From Sphingomonas koreensis (GTDB lineage Bacteria > Pseudomonadota > Alphaproteobacteria > Sphingomonadales > Sphingomonadaceae), in the NCBI GenBank assembly GCA_006438735.1, contig RCZF01000002.1, positions 129,501-193,500 of the forward strand: a DNA stretch of 64,000 nt, given 5' to 3'. Shown in pieces: positions 49,683 to 58,888 of this stretch. The number at the start of each line of letters is the position of its first letter. The stretch's first letter is position 1. The notes beneath the pieces were generated by a model, which ran no database searches, was not told the DNA's origin, and was given only the letters and a program-made list of their open reading frames with translations. Made by a program: the position numbers and the translations under genes.

Positions 49683-50422
49683 GCCGGCGTCCAGCCGAGC
49701 ACGCGCTTCGCCTTGCCGTTCGCCACCCGCCGGTTTTCTGCATAGAAGCCGCGTGCCATCGGCGACAGCGCGTCGAGCCCGACGAATGGCGGCGGCGCGA
49801 CGCCCAGCAGGCGCGCGGCGAATTCGGTGACGGCATTCTGGCTGGCGGGCCGGTCGTCGGCGAGATTGTACGCGCCGGGCGGTCCGTCGAAGCCGGCGAT
49901 AACGCCCGACACGATGTCGTCGACGTGCACGCGGCTGAACACCTGATCGGGCATATCGACGCGGTGCGCGCGACCGTCGGCAACGCGGTCGAGCGGCGAG
50001 CGGCCCGGGCCATAGATGCCGGGCAACCGATACACGCGCGCGCCCAGCGCCAGCCACGCGGCGTCCGCTACCGCCCGCGCCTGCCGACGCCCGCTGCCGA
50101 TCGGCGCGCTTTCGTCGACCCAGGCGCCGCCGGCGTCGCCATAGACGCCGGTCGACGACAAATAGCCGATCCAAGCGGTCGCACGACCGAGCGCCGCGCC
50201 GTAAGCGTCGAGCACCGGATCGCGCTCTTCGGCCGGCGGCGCGGACGACAGGATGTGCGTCGCCGCGCCGATCTCCCTGTCGATGCGCGCCGCATCGCCG
50301 AACGCGATCGTGCCGCCGCGCCCGTCACGCGTCGTCCCGCCGACCTGCCAGCCCTCGCCGCGCAGTCGATCGGCCAAATGCGTCGCCGTATAGCCGAGCC
50401 CGAAGATGAGGAGGCGCGCTAT
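49583..50422 (-). CDS. NAD-dependent epimerase/dehydratase-type SDR with apparent ATA start
   Basis: A 279-residue extended SDR resembling YeeZ-type proteins. Read from 50422 the N-terminus is [ATA]ARLLIFGLGYTATHLADRLR, which supplies the expected Rossmann GxGYTA motif, then YLSSTGVYGD, RLPGIYGPGRSPLD and VHVDDIVSG. No ATG, GTG or TTG precedes this motif in frame after the stop at 50431-50433; AGGGG lies six bases before the ATA. The first ordinary start (TTG, 50377) would remove the cofactor-binding strand. The C-terminus overlaps the EamA gene by 100 bases. Confidence 0.7.
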   Translation of the reverse strand: MARLLIFGLGYTATHLADRLRGEGWQVGGTTRDGRGGTIAFGDAARIDREIGAATHILSSAPPAEERDPVLDAYGAALGRATAWIGYLSSTGVYGDAGGAWVDESAPIGSGRRQARAVADAAWLALGARVYRLPGIYGPGRSPLDRVADGRAHRVDMPDQVFSRVHVDDIVSGVIAGFDGPPGAYNLADDRPASQNAVTEFAARLLGVAPPPFVGLDALSPMARGFYAENRRVANGKAKRVLGWTPAYPDFRAGLRALNAITSPISVNTPPPTASGVQR

Positions 50423-50448
50423 CGATCGCCCCTAACGCCGAACCGCAT

Positions 50449-50874
50449 TCACTGACCGCCCTGCTGCGGGCCGGCGATCGACCAGATGTGCCCGAACGGA
50501 TCGCGCACCTGCCCGTAGCGATCGCCCCAGAACTGATCGGCGAGCGGAAAGCGCACGGTCGCGCCGGCGGCGAGCGCCTTGGCCCACGCGGCATCGGCAT
50601 CGGCGAGCTGGAGGTGAAGGACGGTGCCGCTCGGCGGCGGTGATGCCTTGCCGTCGTTCATCTCGGGAAAATCGTCATGGAGCAGCACCGCACCGCCGTT
50701 CACGGCGAGGTGGACGTGCATCAGCCGCTTGCCGTCCTGCGCCGGCGACCGCGCGACTTCTCGCGCGCCGAACGCGGCGGCGTAAAAGTCGATCGCCTCG
50801 GCCGCGCGGCCATCGGGAATCATCAGATGCGGCGTGACGCCGGTCAGCGTCGCATTCGGGTTGGTATCGGCCAT
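50449..50874 (-). CDS. VOC family (glyoxalase/PhnB-like) protein
   Basis: A 141-residue vicinal-oxygen-chelate-fold protein of the PhnB type: LTGVTPHLMIPDGRAAEAIDFYAAAFGARE at the start, VHLAVNGGAVLLHDDFPE, and FWGDRYGQVRDPFGHIWSI at the end. Many members are uncharacterised. GGGAG precedes the ATG at 50874. The SDR gene follows 26 bases downstream on the same strand, so they are probably cotranscribed. Confidence 0.85.
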   Translation of the reverse strand: MADTNPNATLTGVTPHLMIPDGRAAEAIDFYAAAFGAREVARSPAQDGKRLMHVHLAVNGGAVLLHDDFPEMNDGKASPPPSGTVLHLQLADADAAWAKALAAGATVRFPLADQFWGDRYGQVRDPFGHIWSIAGPQQGGQ

Positions 50875-51021
50875 CGCCTGTCTCCCGAGTCGTTGGGGCA
50901 GCGATTGTATCGCGCTCGACCGACCGACAAAAGGCCGCCTTGCCTTGCCGCCGGCGCGCACGGCGGATAGCATCGCCCGAGCGGTGACGGCGTGCCTGCC
51001 GATCCGCCGGAGAGCGTCGAT

Positions 51022-51576
51022 ATGCGCAGCGCGATGATCCTGACGGCAATGGTGATTCTGGCGGCGCAGGCTGCGGCGGGGAACAGCGCGACCACTGATT
51101 GGACGCCCGGCACGATCGATGTCGAACTTGCTCCCCAGCCCGATGAGGCCGGGGCCGCCGACCAGGCGTTCGCCGATGCCGTCAGCAGCGCGCTTGCCGC
51201 GGCGAACTTCATGCCCTTGCCGGGTCACGGTCACGGCCGGTACGTCGCCGACGTGACGGTGACGCGGCGCGCCGGCGGCGCGGTGACCTCGGACGCGGAC
51301 GAGCCGCCCGCTACGGCCGATGCCGGCGATTGGACGGTGCGACTGGGCGTCACGCTGCCCTCGCGCAAAACCCAGCTCCACGGGCTGATCGTCACGCAGC
51401 TCGATGTGCACATTCGCCTGCGCGGTGCCGATCGACCGATCTGGAGCGGCAGCGCGATGACCGCGCAAGTGGACGGAACGCGGGCCGGCGCGCCCGCCGC
51501 TGTCGCCGGCAAATTGGCCGATGCGCTGATCCCGCAATTTCCGAACACGATCGAGGGCACGATCGCGGTGCCCTGA
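51022..51576 (+). CDS. Secreted hypothetical protein
   Basis: A 184-residue protein with a signal peptide (MRSAMILTAMVILAAQAAAG). The mature part has alternating beta strands and a helix (TIDVELAPQPDEAGAADQAFADAVSSALAAANF; YVADVTVTRRAGGA; LGVTLPSRKTQLHGLIVTQLDVHIRLR) that recall DUF4136-like envelope proteins, but the family is not certain. ATG at 51022 follows GGAGAG; an upstream in-frame start at 50992 would precede the signal sequence with a polar leader. It stands alone. Confidence 0.6.
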   Translation: MRSAMILTAMVILAAQAAAGNSATTDWTPGTIDVELAPQPDEAGAADQAFADAVSSALAAANFMPLPGHGHGRYVADVTVTRRAGGAVTSDADEPPATADAGDWTVRLGVTLPSRKTQLHGLIVTQLDVHIRLRGADRPIWSGSAMTAQVDGTRAGAPAAVAGKLADALIPQFPNTIEGTIAVP

Positions 51577-51592
51577 GCCGCATCCTCGGCGG

Positions 51593-53752
51593 TTAGAAGA
51601 TGCCGAGGAACTTCTTGTGCTGCTTCTCCGCGTCGCCCTTGGATTGCTTGCCGTTTTCAGCCGTCGCGGTGGTGCCGTGGCCGACGTCGTCGCGCGGCTG
51701 GCCCTTGGTGGTGCGCTGCGCCGCGGCGGTGGCGCCGGCCAGAACCGGCCCGCAGGCGGCGGACTTGGCGTCGCCGACATCGACGAAGGCGAGCACGCCG
51801 GCGATCGGCGTCGCGACCAGCGCGAGTCCCAGCGCGGCGCCGGCGCGCCCGATCAATTGCGGGCTGACGACGTCGATGCTCGGCTTGGCGAAATAACCGG
51901 CGATCCCCACTGGCGACTGGCCGGAGAACAGGCTGAATTTCTTGCCGTCGGCGCGGAAGGCGAGATCGAGCGCCTCGTTCCGGAATGAAAAGCCGCCACG
52001 GCCGAGCATGACATTCTTGCTGGTGTCGATCAGGATCGGATCGGCAGCAGCGACGCCGTTGCGCACGGTAAAGCCGATCAAGCCACAGTTGATCTCGACC
52101 GGCTTCTTCAGCTCATGCTCGAACATCTTTTGCACGAACGTGCCGAGATCGAGTTCGGCGAGCTGCGCGTTGCGCGTCCAGAACGTGCCCTGCGGAATGA
52201 CGATCGCGATGCGGCCGTTCGAGCTGGCCAGCGAATCATGAAGCGAATTGCCCGATCCGCTCATCTTGATCCGTGCCGACAGCGTGCCGCTGGTGCCCGA
52301 TTGCTCGACGCCGAACCCGGCCAGCAGCACGCCCATCGGCGTCGGCGACAGGCGAATGTCGTAATCGGTGAAAACCGGATTGCGCCGCGCGTCGATCGTG
52401 ATGTCCGACGACAGATGACCGCGCGCCATGTCGAAGGTCAGCGGCGACAGCTTGAGCAGGCTGTTGTCGAGGCTGAGCTTGAGCGCGATGTTCGAGATCG
52501 GCAGGCTTTTCGCGCGCAACGTCCGCGCGGTATAATCGAGCGTCGCATCGAAATTCTTGAGCGCCTCCACCTTCAGCGGCGCATCGGGCAGTAGCCGCGG
52601 ATGCCCGCCGACCTGAACGATCGCGCCAGCCTTTCCCTTGCTCGCGATGGCATTGGGATCGTAACCGATGAACGGCGCCAGATCGACGATATCGAGCGTG
52701 CGCGTCGTCAGATTCGCCTTGAGCTGGATGCGCGGCCGGACGTTATCGACGCTGAAGCTGCCGGCGAGATCGCTGTCGCCGAACCGGCCGGTCATGTGCG
52801 TGAACGAATAGAGCGTATCGTCCTTCACCATCCGCGCCTTGAGGCTGTAAGCGCGGGTCTGCGGCACGACGACGCCGATGATGCCGAGCAGATCGGCAAT
52901 GTTGCGGCCCTTGGCGGTGGTTTGCAGCGGCACGTTTTCGACGTCGGCGAGGCTCGGCAGGTCGCCGGAGACGGTGATATGATTGTGCGCGGCGTCGGCG
53001 ACCATTTCCAGCCGGTTATGCCCGCGCGCGACTGTTGCATCGGGCGAGAGCAGCGCGCCGCTGACGGTGAACGGCGTCGTCCGCAGCATGCCCCCGCCGG
53101 AGAAATGCACGGCGTCACCGATCCGGGCATTGGTCGATTTGATCGTCTCGATGCCGATATCGGCGAGCAATTGCATGCGCGGATCGCGGTAGCGCACCGT
53201 CGTGCCGGCGGCAACGGCGCGGTCGATCCGCGGGAAATCAAGCGGCTTGCCGCCGGTCGCGGGGCCGAACGTCCAGGTGTTGGTGGTGTGCGCGGCGTTC
53301 CATTCGAGATCGATCGCGCCATTGGCCAGTGTCAGCCAGCGAAAGTGGCGCTTGCCGAACAGCATGGAAAGCGGCGCGATCCGCGCGTCGATCGCATCGG
53401 CCTTGAACAGATCGGGCTTGGTCGCCCAGGCCGGGTTCGAGACGCGCATGCTTTGCGCGACGAACTTGATGTCGAACGGATCGAAATAGAGCTGGAAATC
53501 GCCCTTCACGCTGACGTCGCGGTGCGTGAGCCCGCCGACGATATGTTCGAAGGGATGTTTTAGGAAGCGCCCCTTGGTGACATAGAGCACGCCCCAGGCG
53601 AGCACGATCAGCCCGACAATCGTGGTCACCACCGCGATCACCGCGGCGATCGGCGTCGTGATGGTCTGCGTTGGGCGCGTCGATGCTGCGTCGCGCGCCG
53701 GGTCTGGCCGGGGCGGAAGCGGGGTCGTTACGGGCGCATCGGCATCCGCCAT
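51593..53752 (-). CDS. AsmA family protein
   Basis: A 719-residue inner-membrane-anchored protein with one N-terminal span (ITTPIAAVIAVVTTIVGLIVLAWGVLYVTK, about residues 31-60) and a long periplasmic part. FEHIVGGLTHRDVSVKGDFQLYFDPFDIKF is the AsmA-like start, and repeating beta-rich units end with SFRNEALDLAFRADGKKFSLFSGQSPVGIAGYFAKPSIDV, the AsmA C-terminal signature. AsmA proteins are thought to help move phospholipids to the outer membrane. It has no close partner in the window. Confidence 0.88.
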   Translation of the reverse strand: MADADAPVTTPLPPRPDPARDAASTRPTQTITTPIAAVIAVVTTIVGLIVLAWGVLYVTKGRFLKHPFEHIVGGLTHRDVSVKGDFQLYFDPFDIKFVAQSMRVSNPAWATKPDLFKADAIDARIAPLSMLFGKRHFRWLTLANGAIDLEWNAAHTTNTWTFGPATGGKPLDFPRIDRAVAAGTTVRYRDPRMQLLADIGIETIKSTNARIGDAVHFSGGGMLRTTPFTVSGALLSPDATVARGHNRLEMVADAAHNHITVSGDLPSLADVENVPLQTTAKGRNIADLLGIIGVVVPQTRAYSLKARMVKDDTLYSFTHMTGRFGDSDLAGSFSVDNVRPRIQLKANLTTRTLDIVDLAPFIGYDPNAIASKGKAGAIVQVGGHPRLLPDAPLKVEALKNFDATLDYTARTLRAKSLPISNIALKLSLDNSLLKLSPLTFDMARGHLSSDITIDARRNPVFTDYDIRLSPTPMGVLLAGFGVEQSGTSGTLSARIKMSGSGNSLHDSLASSNGRIAIVIPQGTFWTRNAQLAELDLGTFVQKMFEHELKKPVEINCGLIGFTVRNGVAAADPILIDTSKNVMLGRGGFSFRNEALDLAFRADGKKFSLFSGQSPVGIAGYFAKPSIDVVSPQLIGRAGAALGLALVATPIAGVLAFVDVGDAKSAACGPVLAGATAAAQRTTKGQPRDDVGHGTTATAENGKQSKGDAEKQHKKFLGIF

Positions 53753-53909
53753 CGCCTCTCAATCCCCGGCCACCCGAGTCGTTCCGGGCGGTTGCAATAT
53801 AACCGACGCTCGGCTATGCGCCCGCCTTCCCGCGAGTAAGAGGAACTGCCCGGCCGGTATGGGCTGCCGTGGCCGTTCATAAATCGTCGCGAAACACGAG
53901 GAGACGAAA

Positions 53910-54113
53910 ATGCCCAAACTCAAGACCAAGAGCGGCGTGAAGAAGCGCTTCAAGCTCACGGCGACCGGCAAGCTGAAGCACGGCGTTGCCGGCAAGCGCC
54001 ACCGGCTGATCAGCCATAACAGCAAATACATCCGCCAGAATCGCGGCACCAAGGTGTTGGCCAAGTCCGACACTGCAACCGTCAAGGCGTGGGCGCCTTA
54101 CGGTCTCGGCTGA
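53910..54113 (+). CDS. rpmI: 50S ribosomal protein L35
   Basis: A 67-residue basic ribosomal protein: PKLKTKSGVKKRFKLTATGKLKHGVAGKRH is diagnostic. It is followed 18 bases later by rplT. The usual neighbour infC is not upstream; an AsmA gene on the other strand is there instead. Confidence 0.96.
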   Translation: MPKLKTKSGVKKRFKLTATGKLKHGVAGKRHRLISHNSKYIRQNRGTKVLAKSDTATVKAWAPYGLG

Positions 54114-54131
54114 GCGGAAAGGAATTAGCAT

Positions 54132-54497
54132 ATGGCACGCGTCAAACGGGGTGTAACCACCCGCGCCAAGCACAAGAATATTCTCGAACAGGCGAAGGGC
54201 TATTACGGCCGTCGCAAGAACACCATCCGCGTCGCGCGGCAGGCGGTCGAAAAGGCCGGCCAGTACGCGTATCGTGATCGCAAGGTGAAAAAGCGGAGCT
54301 TCCGGGCTCTGTGGATCCAGCGCATCAACGCCGCGACTCGCGCCGAAGGGCTGACCTACGGCCAGTTCATGCACGGGCTGAAGCTGGCGGGTGTCGAACT
54401 CGACCGGAAGGTCCTGGCCGACATCGCGATGCACGAAGCCGAAGCGTTTAGCGCGATCATCGCGCAGGCGAAGGCGGCCTTGCCCCAGGCCGCCTGA
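54132..54497 (+). CDS. rplT: 50S ribosomal protein L20
   Basis: A 121-residue ribosomal assembly protein: [50 protein letters not shown] and [40 protein letters not shown]. It follows rpmI and precedes a terminator-like hairpin and pheS. Confidence 0.97.
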   Translation: MARVKRGVTTRAKHKNILEQAKGYYGRRKNTIRVARQAVEKAGQYAYRDRKVKKRSFRALWIQRINAATRAEGLTYGQFMHGLKLAGVELDRKVLADIAMHEAEAFSAIIAQAKAALPQAA

Positions 54498-54522
54498 AGC
54501 GACCTGTAGCGATCCGAAATTG

Positions 54523-54554
54523 GGGCGTCGGTGGTTTGCCACCGGCGCCCTTTT
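54523..54554 (+). terminator. Terminator or attenuator between rplT and pheS
   Basis: GGGCGTCGGTGG pairs with CCACCGGCGCCC (one G-T pair) around TTTG and is followed by TTTTC. It may reduce transcription entering pheS from rplT. No phenylalanine-rich leader peptide is seen. Confidence 0.7.
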
Positions 54555-54584
54555 CGTTATCGGCAACCTGAGCACGAGGACGCC

Positions 54585-55688
54585 ATGACAGACCTAAACT
54601 ACGTCGAATCATATTTACCGAAGATTGCAACGGCAGCGAATTTAACTGAGCTGGAAAATCTTCGGATTGGCGCTCTCGGCAAACAGGGCGACGTGACGGC
54701 GCTGTTGAAAACGTTGGGCGCCATGACACCCGAGGAGCGGCAGAGCGAGGGGCCGCGCATCCATGGCCTGCGCGAGGCGGTGACCGAGGCGATCGGCGCG
54801 CGCAAGGCGGCGCTCGAGCGCGCGCTGCTCGATGCGCGGCTTGCGGCCGAGACGATCGACATGACGTTGCCGCCCGAAGCGCCGCTTTCGGGCACTGTCC
54901 ATCCGGTGAGCCAAGTGATGGACGAGCTCGCCGAGATTTTCGCCGATCTCGGATTCGCGGTCGCGACCGGGCCGGAGATTGAGGACGACTGGCACAATTT
55001 TACCGCGCTCAACATCCCCGAGAGCCATCCCGCGCGCGCGATGCACGACACCTTTTATGTCCAGAACGATTGCCAGCCTGAAGATTGGTCAGTCGACCCC
55101 TCGGAGTGGAAAAGAATGCTGCTCCGGACGCACACCTCGCCGGTGCAAATCCGCACGATGCTCAACCAGAAGCCGCCGATCCGGATCATCGCGCCCGGCC
55201 GCACGTATCGATCGGATTCGGACGCTACGCACACGCCGATGTTTCACCAGGTCGAGGGGTTGGTGATCGACAAGGGAATCACGCTCGGCCACCTCAAATG
55301 GACGCTCGAGACGTTCTTGAAGGCGTTCTTCGAGCGCGACGATATCGTGCTGCGGCTGCGCCCGAGCTATTTCCCGTTCACCGAGCCGTCGGCGGAGGTC
55401 GATGTCGGTTTCACCGTCGAAAGGGGCAAGCGGGTGATCGGTGGTTCGGATGGCTGGATGGAGGTGCTCGGCTCGGGGATGGTTCATCCCAAGGTGATCG
55501 CCGCGTGCGGGCTCGATCCCGACGAATGGCAGGGCTTCGCGTTCGGCTGCGGAATCGATCGGCTGGCGATGCTCAAATACGGGATGGACGATTTGCGCGC
55601 GTTTTTCGACGGCGATCTGCGCTGGCTGAAACATTACGGCTTCTCGGCGCTCGACGTGCCCACGCTTTCGGGGGGAGTGGGGGCATGA
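54585..55688 (+). CDS. pheS: Phenylalanine-tRNA ligase alpha subunit
   Basis: A 367-residue class II synthetase subunit that charges tRNA-Phe. An N-terminal coiled coil (residues 1-85) is followed by [34 protein letters not shown], motif 2 region [46 protein letters not shown], and motif 3 [20 protein letters not shown]...[24 protein letters not shown] at 54585 follows GAGGA. The stop overlaps the pheT start (ATGA). Confidence 0.97.
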   Translation: MTDLNYVESYLPKIATAANLTELENLRIGALGKQGDVTALLKTLGAMTPEERQSEGPRIHGLREAVTEAIGARKAALERALLDARLAAETIDMTLPPEAPLSGTVHPVSQVMDELAEIFADLGFAVATGPEIEDDWHNFTALNIPESHPARAMHDTFYVQNDCQPEDWSVDPSEWKRMLLRTHTSPVQIRTMLNQKPPIRIIAPGRTYRSDSDATHTPMFHQVEGLVIDKGITLGHLKWTLETFLKAFFERDDIVLRLRPSYFPFTEPSAEVDVGFTVERGKRVIGGSDGWMEVLGSGMVHPKVIAACGLDPDEWQGFAFGCGIDRLAMLKYGMDDLRAFFDGDLRWLKHYGFSALDVPTLSGGVGA

Positions 55689-58123
55689 AGTTCACGCTCG
55701 GCTGGCTCGAGGAGCATCTCGATACCGACGCCACTCTCGACGAGATCGTCGAGGCGCTGACGCGCGTCGGGCTCGAGGTCGAGGGCGTCGACAATCCGGG
55801 CGAGAAGCTCAAGGCGTTCACCGTCGCCAAGGTGCTGAGCGCAGCACCGCATCCCAACGCGGACAAGCTGCAGGTGCTGTCGGTCGATGCCGGCAACGGC
55901 CCGCTGCAAGTGGTGTGCGGCGCGCCCAATGCGCGCGCGGGGCTGGTCGGCGTGTTCGGCCCGCCGGGCGCGTTCGTGCCGGGGAGCGGATTCGAATTGA
56001 AGGTCGCGGCGATTCGCGGCGTCGAATCCAACGGCATGATGTGCTCCGCGCGCGAGTTGGAGATCGGCGACGGCCATGACGGCATCATCGAGCTGCCCGC
56101 CGACGCCCGGGTCGGCACCGCCTATCCCGATTACGCAGGGCTCAACGATCCGGTTATCGACGTCTCGATCACGCCCAACCGCCAGGATTGCATGGGCGTG
56201 CGCGGCATCGCGCGCGATCTCGCCGCGGCGGGGTTGGGGACGCTGAGGCCGCTGGCCGAGGTGTATCGCTATCCATCCGTTCGCCCTGAGCCTGTCGAAG
56301 GGGGTGGGGATCCCCGTGCTTCGACAAGCTCAGCACGAACGGAAGTTCCGGAGATCGCCGGGGAGCGCACCGGCCCCGACGTCCGCACCGACGATCCCGC
56401 GGGCTGCCCGGCTTTCTATGCGCAGGAAGTGTCGGGCGTCACCAACGGCGCGGCGCCAGACTGGATGGCGCGGCGGCTGACCGCGATCGGGCAAAAGCCG
56501 ATCTCGGTGCTGGTCGACATCACCAATTTCGTGATGATCGATCTCGGCCGGCCGCTCCATGTCTATGATCGCGCCAAGCTCTCGGGCGCGCTGGTCGCAC
56601 GGCGGGCGACAGCGGGCGAGAGCGTGCTCGCGCTAAACGGCAAGACCTATACGCTCGACGAGAGCATGACCGTCATCGCCGACGACGCCCACGTCCATGA
56701 CATCGGCGGGATCATGGGCGGCGAGGAGTCGGGCGTCAGCGAGACCACCACCGACGTGCTGATCGAATGCGCCTATTTCGATCCCGACCATATCGCGCGC
56801 ACCGGACAGAAACTCACGCTGACCAGCGACGCGCGGCAGCGGTTCGAGCGCGGCGTCGATCCGGCGTTCCTCGACGACGGGCTGGCGATCGCCACCAAGC
56901 TGGTGCTCGATCATTGCGGCGGCACGGCCAGCGGTGTGACGCGCGCGGGCAAACCGCCGGTCGAGGCGCGGACGATCAAATACGATCCGAACCGCGTCGA
57001 GACGCTCGGCGGGCTCAGCGTCGCGCCCGACCGTCAGAAGGCGATCCTCGAAAGCCTCGGCTTCGCGGTCGCGGCCGACTGGCAGGTGACGGTGCCGAGC
57101 TGGCGGCGCGATGTCGATGGCGTCGCCGATCTGGTCGAAGAGGTCGTCCGCATCGAGGGCATCGACAAGGTGCTCCCGGTCCCGCTCGATCGCGCGCCGG
57201 GTGTCGCCCCGCCGACCGCGACGCCTGAGCAGAAGCTCGAACGCCGGGTGCGCCGCGCGGCGGCCGCGCGCGGGCTCGACGAGGCGGTGACCTGGAGCTT
57301 CGTTTCGGAGACCGAGGCCGGGCCGTTCGGCGGCGGCGCATGGACGCTCGCCAACCCGATCAGCGAGGACCTGAAGGTGATGCGCCCGTCGCTGTTGCCG
57401 GGGCTGCTGTCGGCCGCCGCGCGCAACGCCAAGCGCGGCGCGGAGAGCGTGCGGCTCTTCGAGATCGGACGGCGCTACCTTGCCGACCGCGAGCGAGCGA
57501 CGCTGGGGGTGGTGCTGACGGGCGACCGCCGGCCGCGCCATTGGGTGAGCGGCAAGGCGCAAGCCTTCGACGCCTTCGATGCCAAGGCCGAGGCGGTCGC
57601 GCTGCTTGCCGCCGCCGGCGCGCCGGTCGATAATCTGCAAGTAATGGGAGACGCGGGCGACGCCTGGCATCCGGGCCAATCGGGCACGCTGCGGCTGGGG
57701 CCGAAGACGGTGCTTGCTGCGTTCGGCATCGTCCATCCGCTGGTCGCCAAGGCGTTCGACCTCGACGGCATGGTCGCCGCGATCGAACTGTATCTCGATG
57801 CGATCCCGGCCAGGCGCGCGGTGGGTTTCATGCGCCCGGCCTATGCCCCGCCCGCGCTCCAGCCGGTGCGCCGCGATTTCGCCTTCACCGTGCCGGTCGA
57901 TCTGTCCGCCGACGCGCTGACCCGCGCGGTCAAGGGCGCCGACAAGCAGGCGATCGTCGCCGCCCGCGTGTTCGACCTGTTCGAGCGCGACGGCGTCCGC
58001 TCGATGGCGATCGAGCTGGTGCTGCAACCGGCGGACAAGAGCTTCACCGACGCCGATCTGAAAATGGTCGCCGACAAGGTCGTCGCCGCGGCGGGGAAGC
58101 TCGGCGCGACCCTGCGGGGCTGA
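55685..58123 (+). CDS. pheT: Phenylalanine-tRNA ligase beta subunit, with in-frame repeat
   Basis: An 812-residue partner of Phe[35 protein letters not shown] starts the protein, the tRNA-binding EMAP-like domain spans about 40-150, the editing B3/B4 region about 230-400, and the C-terminal B8 anticodon-binding domain ends [19 protein letters not shown] 22-residue stretch at about 198-219 ([22 protein letters not shown]) is coded by a palindromic intergenic-type repeat (56277-56342) inserted in frame between the B1 and B3 domains. Confidence 0.96.
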   Translation: MKFTLGWLEEHLDTDATLDEIVEALTRVGLEVEGVDNPGEKLKAFTVAKVLSAAPHPNADKLQVLSVDAGNGPLQVVCGAPNARAGLVGVFGPPGAFVPGSGFELKVAAIRGVESNGMMCSARELEIGDGHDGIIELPADARVGTAYPDYAGLNDPVIDVSITPNRQDCMGVRGIARDLAAAGLGTLRPLAEVYRYPSVRPEPVEGGGDPRASTSSARTEVPEIAGERTGPDVRTDDPAGCPAFYAQEVSGVTNGAAPDWMARRLTAIGQKPISVLVDITNFVMIDLGRPLHVYDRAKLSGALVARRATAGESVLALNGKTYTLDESMTVIADDAHVHDIGGIMGGEESGVSETTTDVLIECAYFDPDHIARTGQKLTLTSDARQRFERGVDPAFLDDGLAIATKLVLDHCGGTASGVTRAGKPPVEARTIKYDPNRVETLGGLSVAPDRQKAILESLGFAVAADWQVTVPSWRRDVDGVADLVEEVVRIEGIDKVLPVPLDRAPGVAPPTATPEQKLERRVRRAAAARGLDEAVTWSFVSETEAGPFGGGAWTLANPISEDLKVMRPSLLPGLLSAAARNAKRGAESVRLFEIGRRYLADRERATLGVVLTGDRRPRHWVSGKAQAFDAFDAKAEAVALLAAAGAPVDNLQVMGDAGDAWHPGQSGTLRLGPKTVLAAFGIVHPLVAKAFDLDGMVAAIELYLDAIPARRAVGFMRPAYAPPALQPVRRDFAFTVPVDLSADALTRAVKGADKQAIVAARVFDLFERDGVRSMAIELVLQPADKSFTDADLKMVADKVVAAAGKLGATLRG
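56277..56342. repeat. Palindromic repeat inserted in the pheT coding sequence
   Basis: CCGTTCGCCCTGAGCCTGTCGAAGGGG at the left and CTTCGACAAGCTCAGCACGAACGG at the right are imperfect inverted copies of the TTCGACAAGCTCAG repeat widespread between genes of sphingomonads. The 66 bases equal 22 codons, so the frame is kept. Confidence 0.85.
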
Positions 58124-58138
58124 ACAAAAGGACGAATG

Positions 58139-58888
58139 ATGATACGCACGGCGCTGATTACGGGAGCGACTTCGGGCATCGGCGAGGCGGCGGCGCGGGC
58201 GTTCGTCGCGGGCGGCTGGCGGGTGATCGGCACCGGGCGGCGGGCCGATCGGCTGGCTGCGCTGACTGATGAGCTGGACACGGCATTCCACGGTGCGCAC
58301 TTCGACGTGCGCGACGAGGCGGCGCGCGACGCCGCGATCGAGGCCTTGCCTGCGGACTTTCGTGACATCGATCTGCTCGTCAATAACGCCGGGCTCGCGC
58401 TTGGCACCGCGCCGGCGCAGGACGCCGATCTCGATCAGTGGAAGACGATGATCGACACCAATGTCGTCGCTTTGGTGTCGCTGACGCGCAAGCTGCTGCC
58501 GACGCTGATCGACCGCAAAGGCGCGATCATCAACCTGTCGTCGGTCGCGGCGAGCTATCCCTATACCGGCGGCAACGTCTACGGCGGCACCAAGGCTTTC
58601 GTCCGCCAGTTCAGCCTGGGGTTGCGCGCCGATCTGCACGGGACGGGCGTGCGCGTCACCTCGATCGAGCCGGGCATGGTCGAGACCGAATTTACGGTGG
58701 TGCGCACCGGCGGCGACCGGCAGGCCTCTCACAAGCTCTATACCGGCGCCGATCCGATGACCGGCGAGGACATCGCCAAGACGCTGCTGTGGGTCGCCAG
58801 CCTGCCGCCGCATCTCAACATCAACACGCTCGAGCTGATGCCGGTGAGTCAATCGTTCGCCGGTTTCCAGGTGGCGCGCGGCGCATGA
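58139..58888 (+). CDS. SDR family oxidoreductase, YdfG-like
   Basis: A 249-residue classical short-chain dehydrogenase. TGATSGIG at residues 9-16, NNAG at about 82-85, and catalytic Ser135, Tyr148 and Lys152 (YGGTK) are all present. The overall pattern, with PGMVETEFTVVRTGGDRQ and NTLELMPVSQSFAGF, resembles the YdfG-type serine/3-hydroxy acid dehydrogenases. ATG at 58139 is preferred to the ATG one codon upstream by distance from AAAGGA. It overlaps the epimerase-like gene (ATGA). Confidence 0.88.
   Translation: MIRTALITGATSGIGEAAARAFVAGGWRVIGTGRRADRLAALTDELDTAFHGAHFDVRDEAARDAAIEALPADFRDIDLLVNNAGLALGTAPAQDADLDQWKTMIDTNVVALVSLTRKLLPTLIDRKGAIINLSSVAASYPYTGGNVYGGTKAFVRQFSLGLRADLHGTGVRVTSIEPGMVETEFTVVRTGGDRQASHKLYTGADPMTGEDIAKTLLWVASLPPHLNINTLELMPVSQSFAGFQVARGA

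Noticed and set aside
47646..50174. 842-codon antisense frame over the threonine aldolase and EamA genes
   Set aside because: Low-complexity Arg/Asp/Glu/His composition and no recognisable fold; both plus-strand genes have diagnostic motifs.
54498..54584. Phenylalanine attenuator with leader peptide before pheS
   Set aside because: The hairpin is present but no short frame with phenylalanine codons lies before it.
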